Shown here: piece by piece, positions 1 through 8,591 of the stretch
Position numbering within the stretch: position 1 is the stretch's first letter
How the letters are laid out: every line of letters begins with the position of its first letter
From: CAKXIK01 sp050947015
GTDB taxonomy: Bacteria > Bacillota > Clostridia > Oscillospirales > Acutalibacteraceae
Assembly: GCA_050947015.1 (NCBI GenBank)
Contig: JBMNVT010000008.1
Location: 1 to 64,000 of the forward strand
Length of the DNA: 64,000 bases
Reading direction: 5' to 3'
Notes under the pieces: generated by a model
The model's database searches: none
The model's input: the letters and a program-made list of their open reading frames with translations, nothing else
Told to the model about the DNA's origin: nothing
Translations under genes and position numbers: made by a program

Positions 1-89
1 GGTTCCATTCAGGCTTCCGAAACGCTTCCGTCGCATTCTCATGCCATTTTTCTTCGTTTCGTTCGCCCCGCTCCGAAGAGCGCTTGACT

Positions 90-118
90 ATAATACCACG
101 CCGCATCCCCTTTGTCAA
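90..118 (-). promoter_or_regulatory. Sigma-A promoter firing leftwards out of the window
   Basis: On the - strand there is a perfect TTGACA (113-118) and TATTAT (90-95) separated by 17 bases. It would transcribe a gene beginning left of the window. No start codon with a clear ribosome binding site is visible in the remaining 89 bases, so the target is unknown. Confidence 0.75.
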
Positions 119-173
119 CACTTTTTTCAATATTTTTTGAATGGTATTTTTTGTGATGCCAGATTGTCCATAT

Positions 174-203
174 GTAGTGGCCGTTCTCCCGAACAGCCAC
201 TAC
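174..203. repeat. Inverted repeat overlapping the end of the transglutaminase-like gene
   Basis: GTAGTGGC (174-181) pairs with GCCACTAC (196-203), and inside it GTTC pairs with GAAC around a TCCC loop, with one C/A mismatch. It overlaps the stop codon of the leftward gene. No T-run follows on the - strand, so it may be a weak terminator or a transcript 3' end structure rather than a classical terminator. Confidence 0.5.
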
Positions 204-1570
204 GGTTCCTGAAAGGAGTCCAGCCTAAGCCAGATTGTAACGGCATTTTGGCCTTTTGCTTTCGTGTACTGAATATCCTCCATGGCAAACCGGTTGACCG
301 AACCATAACTCTGGTTGGCGCGCTGCATCAGATAAATCAGCTTATACGGCTGGTCAGTAATCAGCATGGAAACGCTCTCCTCGTAATCCATAGAAGAATC
401 GAACCGTATGGCCAGCATGGTGCTGCTGGCTGCGAGCATGCTCTGCAGCCGGGCAAGCAGCCGCTGGTCGTTTTCCTCGTCAAAACCGTTCAGGTAAACG
501 GCACAGCGGTTAAAGTAATTCAGAGTGACGGCTGTGCATTCCGGAATCCAGAGGTTGTACTGCTCCTCGCCGCCCTCTCCCGGGTAAACCGGGTCGACCA
601 TATGGTCAATCTGCAGGACTTCTGAAGTAATATTAAAGTAATCATAACGAATGCGCTGTTCCGCGTCGTTCCATGTGGCATCGAGGTAATACCACTCCTC
701 ATCCAGAAGAACCGCGTTCCATGCGTGGGCAACTCCCTGCGACGCGCCGGAAATAACGGTGCTTTCAATTCCAGCGTAGCAAAGCAGCAGCTTCATGGCC
801 AGCGCATACCCCTGGCAGACCGCCTTGCCTTCCACCAGCGCGCCGTATGCGGTAAACGGTTCCGGATTCTCGGCCGAACCGGCCGCCTCTCCATCATACG
901 TCACGGAGGCAAGCAGTGCGTCGTGCAGCGCAAGCTCACGGCTGAAGACCGGTTGGTTCCCATTGAGCACCGAGCACATTTTGCGCACTGCCTGCGCCAG
1001 TTTTTGAATTCGCTGCCCACATTCCTTGGCGGAATAATAGGAATACAGCTCCACCACGGTTCCCCGGCGGGTGTCGCTGTCATAGCCAAAGCGGTTGGTG
1101 ATCCAGAAAATCTGCGGATTATCGCTGCGCATGGCGGAAAGCGCCAGCCGCAGCTCCCGTTCGCTGAGGCTGATCCCCTCCAGAAGGACGCTCGCTGTGC
1201 GGTATTCTCCGCGGTCGTTGCGGCTCGACGTAATGGTGGAAACCGCTTTCAGCATAGCGTCGTATGCCTGCCGGGTAGCCTGGTTCGGCAGCTTTTCATA
1301 TTCCAGCCGCATCTCTGCACACGCAAACGGCGTCTGCACCTGCGGGACGGAGGTGCTCACCTGATTGGAAAACGTACTGTGGGAAGAAACCTCTTCCCAC
1401 GCGGGCTTATCATCGGGAACCCTGCCCGATGAAGTCTCCTGCCGGGAGGAAGCCGACTGCTCCTGCACCGAGGAAACTGGTTTGTTCCAGCCTGCGCAGC
1501 CGCAGACCGGCAGCAGCGCCAGCGCCAGCAGCAAGGCAATTTTTTGTTTTGCGGTCCGCAGCCGTTCCAT
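200..1570 (-). CDS. Lipoprotein with transglutaminase-like domain
   Basis: This 456-residue protein begins with a lipoprotein signal peptide (hydrophobic LLALALLP followed by lipobox VCGC near residues 20-25), then a low-complexity Ser/Glu linker. The C-terminal half carries a transglutaminase-like core: Cys in AVCQGYA, His in VAHAWN and Asp in YYLDATWND, the expected Cys-His-Asp triad. Such proteins are anchored outside the membrane; their substrates are usually unknown and may be peptide cross-links or proteolysis targets. The start was chosen at 1570 because AAGGAGGG lies just upstream; longer in-frame starts lack a ribosome binding site. It is monocistronic and diverges from the gene at 1955. 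The family call is secure, the biological role is not. Confidence 0.85.
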   Translation of the reverse strand: MERLRTAKQKIALLLALALLPVCGCAGWNKPVSSVQEQSASSRQETSSGRVPDDKPAWEEVSSHSTFSNQVSTSVPQVQTPFACAEMRLEYEKLPNQATRQAYDAMLKAVSTITSSRNDRGEYRTASVLLEGISLSERELRLALSAMRSDNPQIFWITNRFGYDSDTRRGTVVELYSYYSAKECGQRIQKLAQAVRKMCSVLNGNQPVFSRELALHDALLASVTYDGEAAGSAENPEPFTAYGALVEGKAVCQGYALAMKLLLCYAGIESTVISGASQGVAHAWNAVLLDEEWYYLDATWNDAEQRIRYDYFNITSEVLQIDHMVDPVYPGEGGEEQYNLWIPECTAVTLNYFNRCAVYLNGFDEENDQRLLARLQSMLAASSTMLAIRFDSSMDYEESVSMLITDQPYKLIYLMQRANQSYGSVNRFAMEDIQYTKAKGQNAVTIWLRLDSFQEP

Positions 1571-1954
1571 CCCGCTTTCCCTCCTTAAATAACAGACTTC
1601 ATTATTATTGTTGTTTCCGTTCAAAAAACACCGAATGCCGAAAATATTTAAAGTTTTTCTTCGTATTAATGTTACCATATTCCCGCAAAAAGTAAAGCCT
1701 CGGAAAATATTACTTTACATTATATCCTGTTCAAAAGCAGCGCCGGCGCGAGCGGTCGTCAGGTGTAAATTTTTTTTGAATTTCGTCGGGAAGCTGGGAT
1801 TTCCGCTTTAATTTCTGAATATTTATGATATAATAACAAATAGGATTTCACAAATTCTCCCCGCAGCAGCCGCAATTTTTGGGGCATCCCGCGCGGCGCC
1901 GCACAATAATGGCTGCCGGAACCACCATTTTAGTATTGGAAAGGGGTCTTACAA
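1571..1954. promoter_or_regulatory. Divergent intergenic region with an extended -10 promoter
   Basis: This 384-base spacer separates two divergent genes. On the + strand TATAAT at 1829-1834 is preceded by TG one base upstream (extended -10), with only a weak -35. It should drive the 1955 gene with a leader of about 115 bases. No clear - strand promoter was found for the lipoprotein. No other gene is visible here. Confidence 0.5.
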
Positions 1955-2584
1955 ATGACTTTTTTTGATGAAGTGGGCAAACGCCTGAATTATGCCGTTT
2001 CGGAGGTCAGCTCCCGAACAAAAGAATTTACCGCCGTTACCAAACTGAACACCTCAATTTCCGCCCGCGAGCGCGAAATTGAATCCGCCTATGCGCAAAT
2101 TGGCAAGCTGCTGTTCGAGCGTGAAGCCGCCGACCCGGAAAGCCCCGCCGCTGCGCTTTGTGCCAAAATCAGCGCCAACCGCGAAGCAATCGACGAAATG
2201 CGGGCGCGCATTGTAAAAATCAAAGAAGATCAGAAGGACGCGCGCAAGGCAAAATCCGACGAGCTGTTCGGCAAGCCCGACGCCGTTACGGTTGACGCGC
2301 ACGATGTTTCCGCCGGGGACTGTTCCTGCTGCTCCGCCGGAGAGACGGGCGAGGGTGCCTGTGAGAGCGGCGAATCCTGCTGCTGTGAAGCTGCCGCGGA
2401 GGCGGTGGAAGCCGTCGCCGACACCGTTTCCGAAGCCGCTGCGCCGGTTGCCGAGGCGGTGTGTGATGCCGCCGACTGTGCCTGCAGCAAGGCTGCGGAC
2501 GCCGCAGAAACCGTTGCGGAAAAGGTTGAAGGCGTCGCCCAGAATCTGAGCGATTTTTACAAAAAACGAGAAGACAACGCCTAA
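1955..2584 (+). CDS. Cys-rich, coiled-coil protein of unknown function
   Basis: This 209-residue protein has no recognised family. Residues 1-105 are charged and predicted helical/coiled coil (many Glu, Lys, Ala; heptad-like). Residues about 118-145 are rich in cysteine (CSCC, then SCCC), and the remainder is an Ala/Glu/Val-rich helical tail with two more Cys patches (CDAADCAC). There is no signal peptide or membrane segment, so it should be cytoplasmic. The clustered cysteines suggest metal or Fe-S binding or redox sensing, which is inference only. The start has GGAAAGGGG upstream. It reads into glpK, with a hairpin terminator between them. GC content matches its neighbours. Confidence 0.75.
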   Translation: MTFFDEVGKRLNYAVSEVSSRTKEFTAVTKLNTSISAREREIESAYAQIGKLLFEREAADPESPAAALCAKISANREAIDEMRARIVKIKEDQKDARKAKSDELFGKPDAVTVDAHDVSAGDCSCCSAGETGEGACESGESCCCEAAAEAVEAVADTVSEAAAPVAEAVCDAADCACSKAADAAETVAEKVEGVAQNLSDFYKKREDNA

Positions 2585-2633
2585 CTCTCCGCGTTCTTCT
2601 TGGGGGCTCGCGGGGATTGACCTGTCAAATACA

Positions 2634-2674
2634 GCCGCCGCCGGAATGTTCTTTCTTCCGGCAGCGGCTTTTTT
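2634..2674 (+). terminator. Intrinsic terminator or attenuator just before glpK
   Basis: GCCGCCGCCGGAA (2634-2646) pairs with TTCCGGCAGCGGC (2656-2668), followed by six T. The T-run ends directly before the glpK ribosome binding site (AAAGGAG) and 16 bases before its start codon, so it may act as an attenuator as well as terminating the upstream gene. Confidence 0.8.
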
Positions 2675-2690
2675 AAAGGAGACTCTTCCC

Positions 2691-4172
2691 ATGGAAAAAA
2701 ATTATATTCTGGCCCTGGATCAGGGCACCACGAGTTCCCGTGCGATTCTGTTTGACCGGGAACAGCGGATTGTCGCTTCCGCCCAACGGGAATTCAAGCA
2801 AATCTTTCCGCAGCCGGGTTATGTGGAGCACGACCCGGGCGAAATTTTTGCCTCGCAAAGCGGCGTGATGAACGACGCAATCACCCGCAGCGGTGTTGAC
2901 CCTGCAGAAATTGCCGCGATCGGCATTACAAACCAGCGCGAAACCACCGTTGTATGGGACAAGGCCACCGGACTTCCGGTTTACAACGCCATTGTCTGGC
3001 AATGCCGCCGCACGGCGGACATCTGCCGTAGGCTGGAGGAAGCCGGACTTGGAGAAACGGTTCGCAGGAAAACCGGGCTGCTGATCGATGCCTATTTTTC
3101 CGGCACGAAAATCAAATGGATCCTGGACCATGTTCCGGATGCCCGCCGACGGGCGGAAGCCGGCGAGCTGCTGTTCGGAACGGTCGACACCTGGCTTCTT
3201 TGGAACCTGACCGGCGGCAGAGTTCATGTAACGGATTACACCAATGCCTCGCGCACGATGCTGTTCAATATTCACACGCTGGAATGGGACCGGGAGCTTT
3301 GCAGCGCGCTCGGCATTCCGATGTGCATGCTGCCGGAGGTAAAAAGCAGCAGCGAGGTTTACGCCGAGGCGCCCGTTGCCGGGCAGATGATCCCCATCGC
3401 CGGCATGGCGGGCGACCAGCAGGCGGCGCTTTTCGGTCAGGCTTGTTTTGAAAAGGGAGAGGCAAAAAATACATATGGCACCGGCTGTTTTTTGCTGATG
3501 AACACCGGCGCACAGCCCTGCGAAAGCTGTAACGGCCTGGTGACGACCATTGCCGCCAGCGCGGGCAAAAACGTGCGTTACGCGCTGGAAGGAAGCGTTT
3601 TTTCCGGCGGCTCGGTCATTCAGTGGCTGCGCGACGAGCTGAGGCTGATTGATTCCGCGGCCGACAGCGAATATTTCGCACAAAAGGTGTTGGATAACGG
3701 CGGGGTATATCTGGTTCCCGCGTTCACCGGGCTGGGCGCGCCGCACTGGGACATGTACGCCCGCGGCACGATCACCGGGCTGACCCGCGGCGCAAATCGC
3801 TACCACATCATTCGCGCGGCGCTGGAAAGCATCGCGTTTCAAACCCGCGATGTGCTTGCCGCCATGCTTGCCGACACAGGGGCTTCGCTTTCCGCACTCA
3901 AGGTGGACGGCGGCGCTTCGGCAAACAACTTCCTCATGCAGTTTCAGGCGGATGTCATGGGCGTGCCCGTGCAGCGCCCAAAGGTGCGCGAAACGACAGC
4001 ACTCGGCGCGGCGTACCTTGCCGGGCTGGCGGTTGGCCTGTGGCATTCCCCGGAAGAAATCCGACAGAGTCAGGTAGTGGAGCGTGTTTTTGCTCCTACG
4101 CTGCCCGAAACCGAACGCAGCCGCCTGCTCTCCGGGTGGAAGCACGCGCTTGGCAAAACGCTGGAAAAATAA
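2691..4172 (+). CDS. glpK: Glycerol kinase
   Basis: GlpK transfers phosphate from ATP to glycerol to give glycerol 3-phosphate, the first step of glycerol use, in the cytoplasm. The 493-residue length is typical. FGGY-kinase signatures are present: the N-terminal phosphate loop LALDQGTTSSRAILFD, the NQRETTVVWD substrate segment, GTVDTWLLWNLTGG, and the C-terminal FGGY pattern around GLGAPHWDMYARGTITGLTRG. The start at 2691 was chosen because AAAGGAG precedes it and because longer in-frame starts lie inside the upstream terminator hairpin. No glycerol facilitator or glycerol-3-phosphate dehydrogenase is adjacent. Expression may be controlled by the hairpin immediately upstream, by analogy with antiterminated glycerol operons; this is inferred. 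Confidence 0.97.
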   Translation: MEKNYILALDQGTTSSRAILFDREQRIVASAQREFKQIFPQPGYVEHDPGEIFASQSGVMNDAITRSGVDPAEIAAIGITNQRETTVVWDKATGLPVYNAIVWQCRRTADICRRLEEAGLGETVRRKTGLLIDAYFSGTKIKWILDHVPDARRRAEAGELLFGTVDTWLLWNLTGGRVHVTDYTNASRTMLFNIHTLEWDRELCSALGIPMCMLPEVKSSSEVYAEAPVAGQMIPIAGMAGDQQAALFGQACFEKGEAKNTYGTGCFLLMNTGAQPCESCNGLVTTIAASAGKNVRYALEGSVFSGGSVIQWLRDELRLIDSAADSEYFAQKVLDNGGVYLVPAFTGLGAPHWDMYARGTITGLTRGANRYHIIRAALESIAFQTRDVLAAMLADTGASLSALKVDGGASANNFLMQFQADVMGVPVQRPKVRETTALGAAYLAGLAVGLWHSPEEIRQSQVVERVFAPTLPETERSRLLSGWKHALGKTLEK

Positions 4173-4184
4173 ATGACGTTGACC

Positions 4185-4233
4185 GAAAACGCGGCGGGTC
4201 TTTCCGAAAAAGGAAGACCTGCCGCGTTTTCTT
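4185..4233 (+). terminator. Terminator between glpK and the convergent glycosidase gene
   Basis: A long hairpin pairs GAAAACGCGGCGGGTCTTTCC with GGAAGACCTGCCGCGTTTTC and is followed by TTT. The A/T-rich flanks make it usable from both strands, serving glpK (+) and the converging gene at 4264 (-). Confidence 0.85.
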
Positions 4234-4263
4234 TCTGCATTGCAAATCGTTTTTGGGTGAACG

Positions 4264-6468
4264 TTACAGAGCCACGCTGTTGCCTGCCCGCAGGTGAACG
4301 GTGCGCACAACAAGATCGGCCGGCTGGCTGGCCGCCTGTTTCGGCCGCGTCTTCCAGACAAGAAAATCCACATCCGCCTCTGTTTTTTCGGCCGCGCGCG
4401 CGGACGCAATCATTCGGCTGCCGCTTTTCTCAATCGAAATCCTCAGCCCGGCATGATGAAAATTCTTCATTGGCACGGCAGGCAAAGCCATTTTCGTGCT
4501 GTACATGGCAAGGCCGTGGGATTCCCACAACGAAGCGATCAGGTCGCCCGCGCCGACGTTGGAGGTCATGCCCGGCGTGCAGTAAAAACCGTGGTCACTG
4601 TGCGCAAGCTCGCCGGTTTCCACATTCCAGCACTCCCACACGCTTGGGTACCGCAGCACCACCCGCAGCAGACCGTCGCGCACCGTCTCCGCCAGCTCCG
4701 GATAGTAACGCCGGCAAACCTCCAGCATCACCGAACACGCCTTTGGCCAGCAGGCGCCGCGCCAGTAAACATCGGCGCGGAAGCCGGGTTCTCCTTCGGC
4801 GACGGTGCGAACGCCGTAGGGGCCGATGAGCCGGCAGACGCCCGGCTCCATTTTTTTGAGGCGCTTCTCGTCCGGGAGGCCGTACAGAATTGCAAACAGG
4901 CCGTCCAGCCCAACGCGCGTATCCAGGGTTTTATCCTCGTGCCGCACGCCGTACCAACCCGCGGCCTCGTCCCACAGTACGCGATTCATTGCCTCGCGCG
5001 TTTTTTCCGCTTCGGCGCGCCAGGAGGAACCATCGCCGCCCAACAGTTCTTCGATTTCCGCCATGGAAAGCTCATAACGAAACCGCTCGGCGCCAAAAAT
5101 AGCCGGATAACAGTACTTTTCCTTTTCGTGATCCGGTTCGCCGTAGGTGACGCGCTGGAACGCGCTGGTGGTATCCAAACCAGTGTCAAACGAAGAGAAA
5201 ATTGCCCACAGGTGAAGGTTTTCCAGTTCGGTGTCGCGCGAAGTGCAAAGATAACGGTAGTATTTTTCCAGTGCAGGCTTCCAGCGGCGCAGCAGCTCTG
5301 TTCTGCCGATTGCATAACAGTGGCGCAGCGCAGTCCACGGCAGATGCGGCGTTTGCACGGTCCCGCTGTCCGCCCAGCCGCTGCCGGGAACCTCCTCATC
5401 AATATAAATGGCGTGCGTCACGTAGCCGTCTTCGCGCTGCGCGGCAAGCAGCATATCCATCGCTTTTTCGATCCATTGTGAGGTGTAATCGGTGTTCTGG
5501 TCGGAATACCACTCCACCGCGGGCGTGGCCCACTGCCAGATTCCCTTGTAAACCGGCAGAGATTCCATAATGCTGTGCCCCCAGCGCGGATGGTCATAGT
5601 AGTTATTTTTGATGACCGCCCAGCACTTATAATAGGCACGCAGTTCCTGCCTGTCGCGCAGATCGACCACGGGCAACGACTCAAACCACTGATCCCACAC
5701 CGCAGCAATCCGACCTTCCAGCAAGGCAAGCGCTTCATCCGGATCCGACTGACCGGCGTTGTTCAGCACGCCGGCTGCTTCTTTTGCTTTCTGCGGCGAA
5801 ACGGTGCTGATGCCGATGACGAATTGTGCGCGCTGCAGCGACGCCATGGAAAACGACTGGCGCAGGGCAAGCAGATATCCCTTTTCCGCGCGATCCGCCG
5901 CTTTTCCGGCCGCTTCCCTCTTCAGCTCTCTTTCATCGCGGTAAACCGCTGCGGAAAACGGCTGCGACGCCGCAATATAATACGCGATATCGTCAAACTG
6001 CAGCGTCAGTACATCACCGTCCATGGAAGCGGAAAATTCTTCGTCGCTCCGCACCACGGAAATAAGATCCTCCTCAAACCGGAACCACTCCGTGCGGCAG
6101 GTGAAATCAAAAATCCAGCTGAGCGCGCCTTCGGTAAAACGCCCGAACCGTTCGCAGCCGACCAACGGCAGATTGGTGTATTCCAGCCGGCGACGGATCA
6201 GCGACGGCAGAAACGTCTGCCTTGTAAACAATGCCCTGTTTTTGTGAAGCCCGTCCGCCCGCTGCTCATATGCTGCAAAATCAAAATGAAACTTGGGCGG
6301 CATATCGTAGCCTGTACGGATGGAATGTTCGAACACAAATCCCGCGCAGTTTTCCCCGCTGGGGTAAGCAAAGCCGATTGTCCCGTCGCTTTCGCGCACA
6401 TAAACCGCCGTTAAGCGGGGTAAATTGCTGTCAAAATCCTCTGCAAGCATTTTCCAGACCGATTCCAT
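4264..6468 (-). CDS. MGH1-like / GH63-type glycoside hydrolase
   Basis: This 734-residue protein resembles the (alpha/alpha)6-barrel glycosidases of the GH63/trehalase/MGH1-like group. The first about 230 residues form a beta-rich domain and the rest a helical toroid with motifs such as YYKCWAVIKNNYYDHP, DVYWRGACWPKACSVM and SDHGFYCTPGMTSNVG. There is no signal peptide, so it probably acts on imported oligosaccharides. The exact linkage cleaved cannot be told. GGGAGGAAATGATTATG favours the second ATG (6468), giving an eight-base spacing. It has its own promoter (TTGACG-18-TACAAT) and is not in an operon. Catalytic acids are not assigned here. Confidence 0.8.
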   Translation of the reverse strand: MESVWKMLAEDFDSNLPRLTAVYVRESDGTIGFAYPSGENCAGFVFEHSIRTGYDMPPKFHFDFAAYEQRADGLHKNRALFTRQTFLPSLIRRRLEYTNLPLVGCERFGRFTEGALSWIFDFTCRTEWFRFEEDLISVVRSDEEFSASMDGDVLTLQFDDIAYYIAASQPFSAAVYRDERELKREAAGKAADRAEKGYLLALRQSFSMASLQRAQFVIGISTVSPQKAKEAAGVLNNAGQSDPDEALALLEGRIAAVWDQWFESLPVVDLRDRQELRAYYKCWAVIKNNYYDHPRWGHSIMESLPVYKGIWQWATPAVEWYSDQNTDYTSQWIEKAMDMLLAAQREDGYVTHAIYIDEEVPGSGWADSGTVQTPHLPWTALRHCYAIGRTELLRRWKPALEKYYRYLCTSRDTELENLHLWAIFSSFDTGLDTTSAFQRVTYGEPDHEKEKYCYPAIFGAERFRYELSMAEIEELLGGDGSSWRAEAEKTREAMNRVLWDEAAGWYGVRHEDKTLDTRVGLDGLFAILYGLPDEKRLKKMEPGVCRLIGPYGVRTVAEGEPGFRADVYWRGACWPKACSVMLEVCRRYYPELAETVRDGLLRVVLRYPSVWECWNVETGELAHSDHGFYCTPGMTSNVGAGDLIASLWESHGLAMYSTKMALPAVPMKNFHHAGLRISIEKSGSRMIASARAAEKTEADVDFLVWKTRPKQAASQPADLVVRTVHLRAGNSVAL

Positions 6469-6505
6469 AATCATTTCCTCCCGTGCAGACTTGTTCTTCT
6501 TTTCT

Positions 6506-6535
6506 ATTGTAACGTGCCGCCCCGCTGCGCGTCAA
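6506..6535 (-). promoter_or_regulatory. Promoter of the glycosidase gene
   Basis: On the - strand TTGACG (6530-6535), an 18-base spacer and TACAAT (6506-6511) lie about 40 bases upstream of the glycosidase start. Confidence 0.7.
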
Positions 6536-6600
6536 TCCGAAAATTCGTTAAAAATTTTGTGCAGACAGCCGTCTGCCCCCTCACAGCCCGGCAATCAGGC

Positions 6601-6629
6601 TTTTCTTTCCCGGAAATTCGTGATAAAAT
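6601..6629 (+). promoter_or_regulatory. Probable cysK promoter (extended -10)
   Basis: TGATAAAAT provides an extended -10 (TAAAAT at 6624-6629); the -35 position 17 bases upstream reads TTTTCT, which is weak. It lies about 50 bases before the cysK start. Confidence 0.5.
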
Positions 6630-6678
6630 AAGAACAGATCGGCCGGGATTCCGGCTTGGAAGGGGAATGATTTTTGTC

Positions 6679-7608
6679 ATGGAACATATCATCCGTTCAT
6701 TTGACGAGCTGATTGGCAACACCCCGCTGATGGAGCTTTGCAATCTGGAGCGTGAGCACCGGCTTGGCGCGCGCGTGCTGGCCAAGCTGGAACTGTTCAA
6801 CCCGGCCGGCAGCACCAAAGACCGCGTGGCAAAGGCAATGATTGACGAAGCCGAGCAAAAAGCTCTGCTCCGCCCCGGCGCGACCATTATTGAACCCACC
6901 AGCGGCAACACGGGCATTGGCCTTGCTGCAATTGCCGCCGCCCGCGGCTACCATGTCATTCTGACAATGCCGGATACGATGAGCCGCGAGCGCATTGCCC
7001 TGCTGAAGGCTTACGGCGCCGAGGTGGTGCTGACGCCGGGCGCGCAGGCGATGCGCGGCGCAATGGACAAGGCCGAAGAACTTCACCGCTCGATTCCGGG
7101 CAGCATCGTTGCCGGCCAATTCACCAACCCGGCCAATCCGGCGGCGCATGAAGCCACCACCGGGCCGGAAATTTGGCGGGATACCGGCGGAAACGTGGAT
7201 TTCTTCGTTGCCGGCGTCGGCACCGGCGGAACGCTGACCGGCGTATCGCATTACCTGAAAAAGCAGAATCCGAATGTCAAAGCCGTCGCGATGGAACCCG
7301 CGGGCTGCGCGGTGCTCAGCGGCAAAAAGCCCGGACCGCACAATCTGCAGGGGATCGGCGGCGGGTTTATTCCCGATGTTCTGGACCGCAGCGCTTATGA
7401 CGAGATTATCACCGTCTGGGAGGAGGACGCCTACCGCACCGGTCGCGACCTTGCCGCACACGAGGGCATTCTGGCGGGGATCTCATCCGGCGCCGCTCTT
7501 TGGGCCGCCGAACAAATTGCCCTCCGCCCCGAAAACGAAGGCAAGACCATCGTCGTTCTGCTGCCCGACACCGGCGACCGCTACCTTTCCACGCCGCTGT
7601 TCGGCTGA
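6679..7608 (+). CDS. cysK: Cysteine synthase A (O-acetylserine sulfhydrylase)
   Basis: CysK condenses O-acetylserine with sulfide to give cysteine, using PLP in the cytoplasm. The 309-residue length is standard. The PLP lysine lies in NPAGSTKDRVA, the substrate loop is EPTSGNTGIG, and the glycine-rich phosphate-binding loop is VGTGGTLTGVSHYLK. IGNTPLMEL near the N-terminus is the family hallmark. Two in-frame ATGs (6667 and 6679) are possible; the first sits only one base from the AAGGGG motif, so the second, matching usual family N-termini, is preferred. It is monocistronic, ending in a strong terminator; no cysE is nearby. Confidence 0.95.
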   Translation: MEHIIRSFDELIGNTPLMELCNLEREHRLGARVLAKLELFNPAGSTKDRVAKAMIDEAEQKALLRPGATIIEPTSGNTGIGLAAIAAARGYHVILTMPDTMSRERIALLKAYGAEVVLTPGAQAMRGAMDKAEELHRSIPGSIVAGQFTNPANPAAHEATTGPEIWRDTGGNVDFFVAGVGTGGTLTGVSHYLKKQNPNVKAVAMEPAGCAVLSGKKPGPHNLQGIGGGFIPDVLDRSAYDEIITVWEEDAYRTGRDLAAHEGILAGISSGAALWAAEQIALRPENEGKTIVVLLPDTGDRYLSTPLFG

Positions 7609-7665
7609 ACCTGCGGCAAAACGTGCGTCGTTGGCCGAACATTCGAAACGGAAACTTAAAATTGA

Positions 7666-7710
7666 AAATACGGTGAAAAAGAGATTTTCCTCTTTCTCAC
7701 CGTATTTTTT
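7666..7710 (+). terminator. Bidirectional terminator after cysK and rsmG
   Basis: AAAATACGGTGAAAAAGAG pairs with CTCTTTCTCACCGTATTTT (one unpaired base) and is followed by T-rich sequence; the - strand also shows T after the hairpin. It separates converging cysK and rsmG. Confidence 0.85.
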
Positions 7711-7795
7711 GCGTATTTTTATTCCGTTTTGTATTTTTTAATTCTATATTACCGGATGTATCTTACTTTTTGCCCGCAAAACCGCCCGCAAACCG

Positions 7796-8506
7796 TTACA
7801 GCGGCTTTTTCGCGATCTTTGCGCTTTGGCGGGGGTAGGCCGCGGGCGTTTCCTTCACCTTGCGGATCACGATCAGCGTCCGTCCGCTGCCGTCCTCCAG
7901 CGTTTCCTCCCGCGTGCTTTCCAGCTTACCGCCCAGCTGACCAATCGCGTTTTTCGCGCTCGCGATCTCTTCGGCACAATCCGGCCCTTTCATCGCCACA
8001 AAGCACCCGTTCACTTTCACATACGGCAGGCAGTATTCACAAAGCACCGGCAAGGCTGCCACCGCCCGCGCCGTCGCAAAATCAAATTGTTCGCGCAGTT
8101 CCTTCCGCCGCCCACCCTCTTCGGCGCGGGCATGAACCATTTTCATCGGCAGCGAAAACTCTGCGCTTACGGTCTGCAGGAAACCAAGCCGCTTCTGCAG
8201 GCTGTCCAGCAGCGTGATGTTAAGGTCTTCGCGTACAATCTTCAGCGGCACGGCGGGAAAGCCCGCTCCGGTTCCGACATCGATCAGACTTGCGCCCTGC
8301 GGCAGCTCCACCGCTTTCAGCAACGAAACGCTGTCAAGAAAATGGCGGATCGCAATGGCCTGCGGTTCCGTGATCGCCGTCAGGTTCATTTTTTCGTTCC
8401 ATTCCACCAGCAGCTGCGCATAGCGTTCAAACCGTTCTTCCGCTTGTTTGCTAAGAGGAATATTCCGCGCAGAAAATCCCCTGCGTAAAATCTCTAATGG
8501 GATCAT
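7796..8506 (-). CDS. rsmG: 16S rRNA (guanine527-N7)-methyltransferase
   Basis: RsmG methylates N7 of G527 in 16S rRNA with S-adenosylmethionine; its loss gives low-level streptomycin resistance in other bacteria. The 236-residue protein has the SAM-binding loop LIDVGTGAGFPAVPLKI and the upstream MNLTAI...IRHFLDS family signature. The start at 8506 has GGAAGGAAAG upstream; an earlier in-frame ATG does not. It is the last gene of an operon with mnmG (85-base gap), the classical gidA-gidB pairing found near bacterial origins. Confidence 0.95.
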   Translation of the reverse strand: MIPLEILRRGFSARNIPLSKQAEERFERYAQLLVEWNEKMNLTAITEPQAIAIRHFLDSVSLLKAVELPQGASLIDVGTGAGFPAVPLKIVREDLNITLLDSLQKRLGFLQTVSAEFSLPMKMVHARAEEGGRRKELREQFDFATARAVAALPVLCEYCLPYVKVNGCFVAMKGPDCAEEIASAKNAIGQLGGKLESTREETLEDGSGRTLIVIRKVKETPAAYPRQSAKIAKKPL

Positions 8507-8591
8507 GCCATCTTTCCTTCCGGTATATATTGCGGTCAAAATCACAAATCTCCGCTTTGGGGAAGCCTTTTCGGCTTTTTGCCGCCCTCCA

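Noticed and set aside
2673..4409. 578-codon open frame antisense to glpK
   Set aside because: GC-rich antisense frame of a well-identified gene; no ribosome binding site or family resemblance.
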